A stretch of DNA of 35,048 bases from an uncultured Ectothiorhodospiraceae bacterium (GTDB taxonomy: Bacteria > Pseudomonadota > Gammaproteobacteria > UBA6429 > Thiohalophilaceae), in the NCBI GenBank assembly GCA_947260005.1, contig CAMYOL010000069.1:1-35048 (forward strand), read 5' to 3'. Shown piece by piece: positions 32,810-35,048 of this stretch. Each line of letters opens with the position of its first letter. The stretch's first letter is position 1. The notes beneath the pieces were generated by a model. That model ran no database searches. It was not told where the DNA came from and worked only from the letters and a program-made list of their open reading frames with translations. Made by a program: the position numbers and the translations under genes.

Positions 32810-34537
32810 ATGACACTAATTAACCGCTTAAGAGCATTGTCCGTCTCGCGGATTATGCTGCTGGTAACGGTATTAGTCGCATTATTGCCTGTACTCATTC
32901 TCGGATTTCACCTATATAACTCCGCCTGGGAAAATGGCTGGCGCGAGATCCAGGAAAAGCACCAGCTGATTGCGCAAAATTTAGCGGTTCCATTGGCCAC
33001 CTACGTCAATGATCACAAGGGCATGCTATCGATTATGTCGGAGACCATCCCGATGATCGGATTGCAACGCAAAAACGTTCAACCACTTCTGGATAAGACC
33101 TTATCCAGCATGCAAGGTTTCCGTTCATTAATATTAATGGACATGCACGGTAAGATTATTTCTTCTGCAAGTATCGGGGCCAAATTCACGAATGGATTTG
33201 CCAACAGTATGGCGAATGAAAAGTGTTATTTAAAAGTACGAGAGACGGGTAAATGGAAGATCTCTAAAGTAAAACCTCATCCAATAACAAAACAACCGTC
33301 TATATATATGGGCCATGCGATACGTAATAAAGATAACAAGATTATTGCGGTATTATTAGGTGAGATTCGAATCGATTATATTGAGACAATTCGAAAACAG
33401 GTTAAATTTGGTAAGAAGGGCCACTCGGCTATCGTCGATCAGACAGGCCACGTATTGGTACATCCTAATGCCAAGTGGATGGCCGAAACAAAAGACTTAT
33501 CGGATTGGCCTATTGTGAAAAAAATGATGGCCGGGGAAACGGGTGTCACTTCTTTCTATTCGCCTTTTATGAAAGGTAATATGGTGGCTGGATATGCCGC
33601 TGTACCGGAAATAGGCTGGGGAATAATGGTGCCACAACCTGAATCCGAAGTGGCCGCGCAAGTGAATACCCTGATGCGTTCACATATTATATGGGGTGTG
33701 ACAGGCCTCATCATTGCAATTTTGCTTGCACTGGTTGTTTCTCATTGGGTGACCGGACCATTAGATAAACTGGCCAAAGCAGGTCGAGCACTAATGCAAA
33801 ACGGATTAGAGGGCAACCTACCTTCAATACGTAGTCATTCACCAAAAGAAATAAAGCAATTGGGTACGGTTTTGCGCGCATTAATATCATCCTTACAGTC
33901 CTCTCGGGACGAAGTACATGGACTCAATGATTCGTTACAACAACGCGTTGATGATGCAACTCAACAACTGCGTGAAGTAAATGAACGTCTCGAAGTGGCC
34001 GCGCAAAGTGATTACCTAACTGAGATAGCAAATCGGCGTTATTTTGAGGATTGTCTGCAACAAGCACTGTCGCGACGTAGTGGAGATATCGATCATTTCT
34101 GTGTCATGTTGATCGATGTTGATCACTTTAAGCAAATTAATGACTCCTATGGGCATGCAGCGGGTGATGCAGTATTGAATCAGGTCGCACGTATCCTGGA
34201 GCGGGGAATGCGTTCCGGCGATCTGGTTGCTCGTTATGGTGGCGATGAATTTGTTGCCTATATGCGTTGTTCTAGAGAGATAGCTCGCCAGCGTGCTGAA
34301 GAAATTCATGCTGCGATCGAGAATAGTACGGTTCCATGGGAAGAAAAATCGATCCATATCACCGCTTCGATTGGATTATATTGTCAGGTGCTAGGTATTA
34401 ATGAAGAGATAAAGGATGTATTACAGCATGCAGATAAGGCAATGTATTCTGCAAAAAGACAGGGTCGTAATCGTGTTATTGATATCAGTGAAGAATCGAT
34501 CAAGCCAATCATTGCCAAACAGTCTATGTCAGACTAA
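32810..34537 (+). CDS. Membrane diguanylate cyclase with periplasmic Cache sensor
   Basis: The 575-residue protein has a membrane helix (about 13-33), a periplasmic double-Cache-type sensor (about 38-285), a second helix (about 293-312), a HAMP-like linker (SHWVTGPLDKLAKAGRAL), a coiled coil (about 365-398) and a GGDEF domain (about 400-555). The active site GGDEF is at 477-481 and an RxxD inhibitory site (Arg468-Asp471) is five residues before it. It should make c-di-GMP in response to a small periplasmic ligand that I cannot name. Two Crp-like sites lie upstream, so control by cAMP or a related factor is plausible. Confidence 0.93.
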   Translation: MTLINRLRALSVSRIMLLVTVLVALLPVLILGFHLYNSAWENGWREIQEKHQLIAQNLAVPLATYVNDHKGMLSIMSETIPMIGLQRKNVQPLLDKTLSSMQGFRSLILMDMHGKIISSASIGAKFTNGFANSMANEKCYLKVRETGKWKISKVKPHPITKQPSIYMGHAIRNKDNKIIAVLLGEIRIDYIETIRKQVKFGKKGHSAIVDQTGHVLVHPNAKWMAETKDLSDWPIVKKMMAGETGVTSFYSPFMKGNMVAGYAAVPEIGWGIMVPQPESEVAAQVNTLMRSHIIWGVTGLIIAILLALVVSHWVTGPLDKLAKAGRALMQNGLEGNLPSIRSHSPKEIKQLGTVLRALISSLQSSRDEVHGLNDSLQQRVDDATQQLREVNERLEVAAQSDYLTEIANRRYFEDCLQQALSRRSGDIDHFCVMLIDVDHFKQINDSYGHAAGDAVLNQVARILERGMRSGDLVARYGGDEFVAYMRCSREIARQRAEEIHAAIENSTVPWEEKSIHITASIGLYCQVLGINEEIKDVLQHADKAMYSAKRQGRNRVIDISEESIKPIIAKQSMSD

Positions 34538-34619
34538 TCTATAATCATCAGCAATACCATTTTGTAAAATACAACTTCTGTCCCATTATTTGGTGGCAGC
34601 TTGATAATTCAGGAAAATC

Positions 34620-35042
34620 ATGTTGATACGATATAGTTTAATGTTCTTTATGGTTATCAGTATTAGTACCAGCGTTTTGGCTCTTGAGATTACTCCAGGC
34701 GAATGGGAGTTAACGGTAAAACAGAACGTCAGTGGTATGCCGGTTGGGGTGCCAACACAGAAACATCGAGAATGCTTTTCCGATGACGATCCAATCCCTA
34801 CCAGTTTTTTAAAGGCTCGCCAATGTGATGTTATCGAACAACGCGTACGTCACAGAACAGTTTATTTCAAGATTAACTGCTTTACCGAGCACGGTTCTAT
34901 CATTAATGAAGGTAAAATAAAATTTAGTTCGCTAAAGATTAGTGGTAATTCTAAAACGGATCTAGGTGAAGTTGCCGGTCGTACATCAGTATTGCGTTAC
35001 AAGTTTACCGGTCGCCGTATTGGTGAATGTTCATTAAAATAA
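34620..35042 (+). CDS. DUF3617 family periplasmic protein
   Basis: A 140-residue protein with a signal peptide of about 21 residues (cleavage after SVLA), then ITPGEWELTVKQ, the typical opening of DUF3617 proteins, which have no known function. Four Cys (52, 69, 87 and 137) could form disulfides in the periplasm. An AGGAA ribosome site lies before the ATG. The stop TAA is at 35040-35042, so the gene is complete at the window edge. Confidence 0.82.
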   Translation: MLIRYSLMFFMVISISTSVLALEITPGEWELTVKQNVSGMPVGVPTQKHRECFSDDDPIPTSFLKARQCDVIEQRVRHRTVYFKINCFTEHGSIINEGKIKFSSLKISGNSKTDLGEVAGRTSVLRYKFTGRRIGECSLK

Positions 35043-35048
35043 TAATTA

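Overview
The window looks like chromosomal DNA of a gammaproteobacterium. The evidence is RpoD, DnaG and TsaD sequences close to the enteric/pseudomonad forms, the CmoA/CmoB wobble-uridine pair, RimO, an LpxD acyltransferase for lipid A, CreD, and Crp/Vfr-type operators. I cannot name a genus. GC content is moderate, most genes are housekeeping, and a few intergenic stretches carry repeats and remnants.

Layout. 1-3540: the tail of a small membrane protein, a broken C-terminal piece of a DUF3604 protein, and a P-type cation ATPase, with related short repeats on both sides of the ATPase. 3558-3914: a minus-strand tRNA-Ile(CAU) gene split in its anticodon loop by a 280-nt group I intron, the most striking element here. 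4141-9029: a minus-strand tsaD-dnaG-rpoD block ending in a strong terminator. 9110-9818: rpsU and a yqeY-type gene on the plus strand; the S21 protein lacks about 16 internal residues. 10065-14061: an LpxD-like acyltransferase, plsY, folB, folK, an array of repeats, and a pteridine-reductase-like SDR. 14153-18302: an apparent operon of a MidA/NDUFAF7-type methyltransferase, uppP, a VanZ-like gene, cmoA and cmoB. 18305-24508: a GNAT enzyme, a small membrane protein, a patatin-like hydrolase, rimO, a REC-REC-GGDEF protein and cca. 24545-26999: a membrane hydrolase overlapping creD, then a small lipoprotein with a TonB-C-like domain. 27015-27160: a large palindromic repeat. 27250-35042: a succinate-semialdehyde-type dehydrogenase, a MacA/MacB-like ABC efflux operon, a TauE/SafE transporter, a membrane diguanylate cyclase preceded by two Crp-like sites, and a DUF3617 protein.

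How the genes work together. Several serve translation: tRNA-Ile2, TsaD (t6A37), CmoA/B (cmo5U34), Cca, RimO (S12) and S21. Others serve envelope building (PlsY, UppP, LpxD), folate metabolism (FolB, FolK, pteridine reductase) and c-di-GMP signalling (two GGDEF proteins with intact active sites and I-sites). I see no prophage, transposase, CRISPR array or defence island. The novelty is in the intron-bearing tRNA, the shortened S21, the rearranged rpsU/dnaG/rpoD neighbourhood and the repeats.
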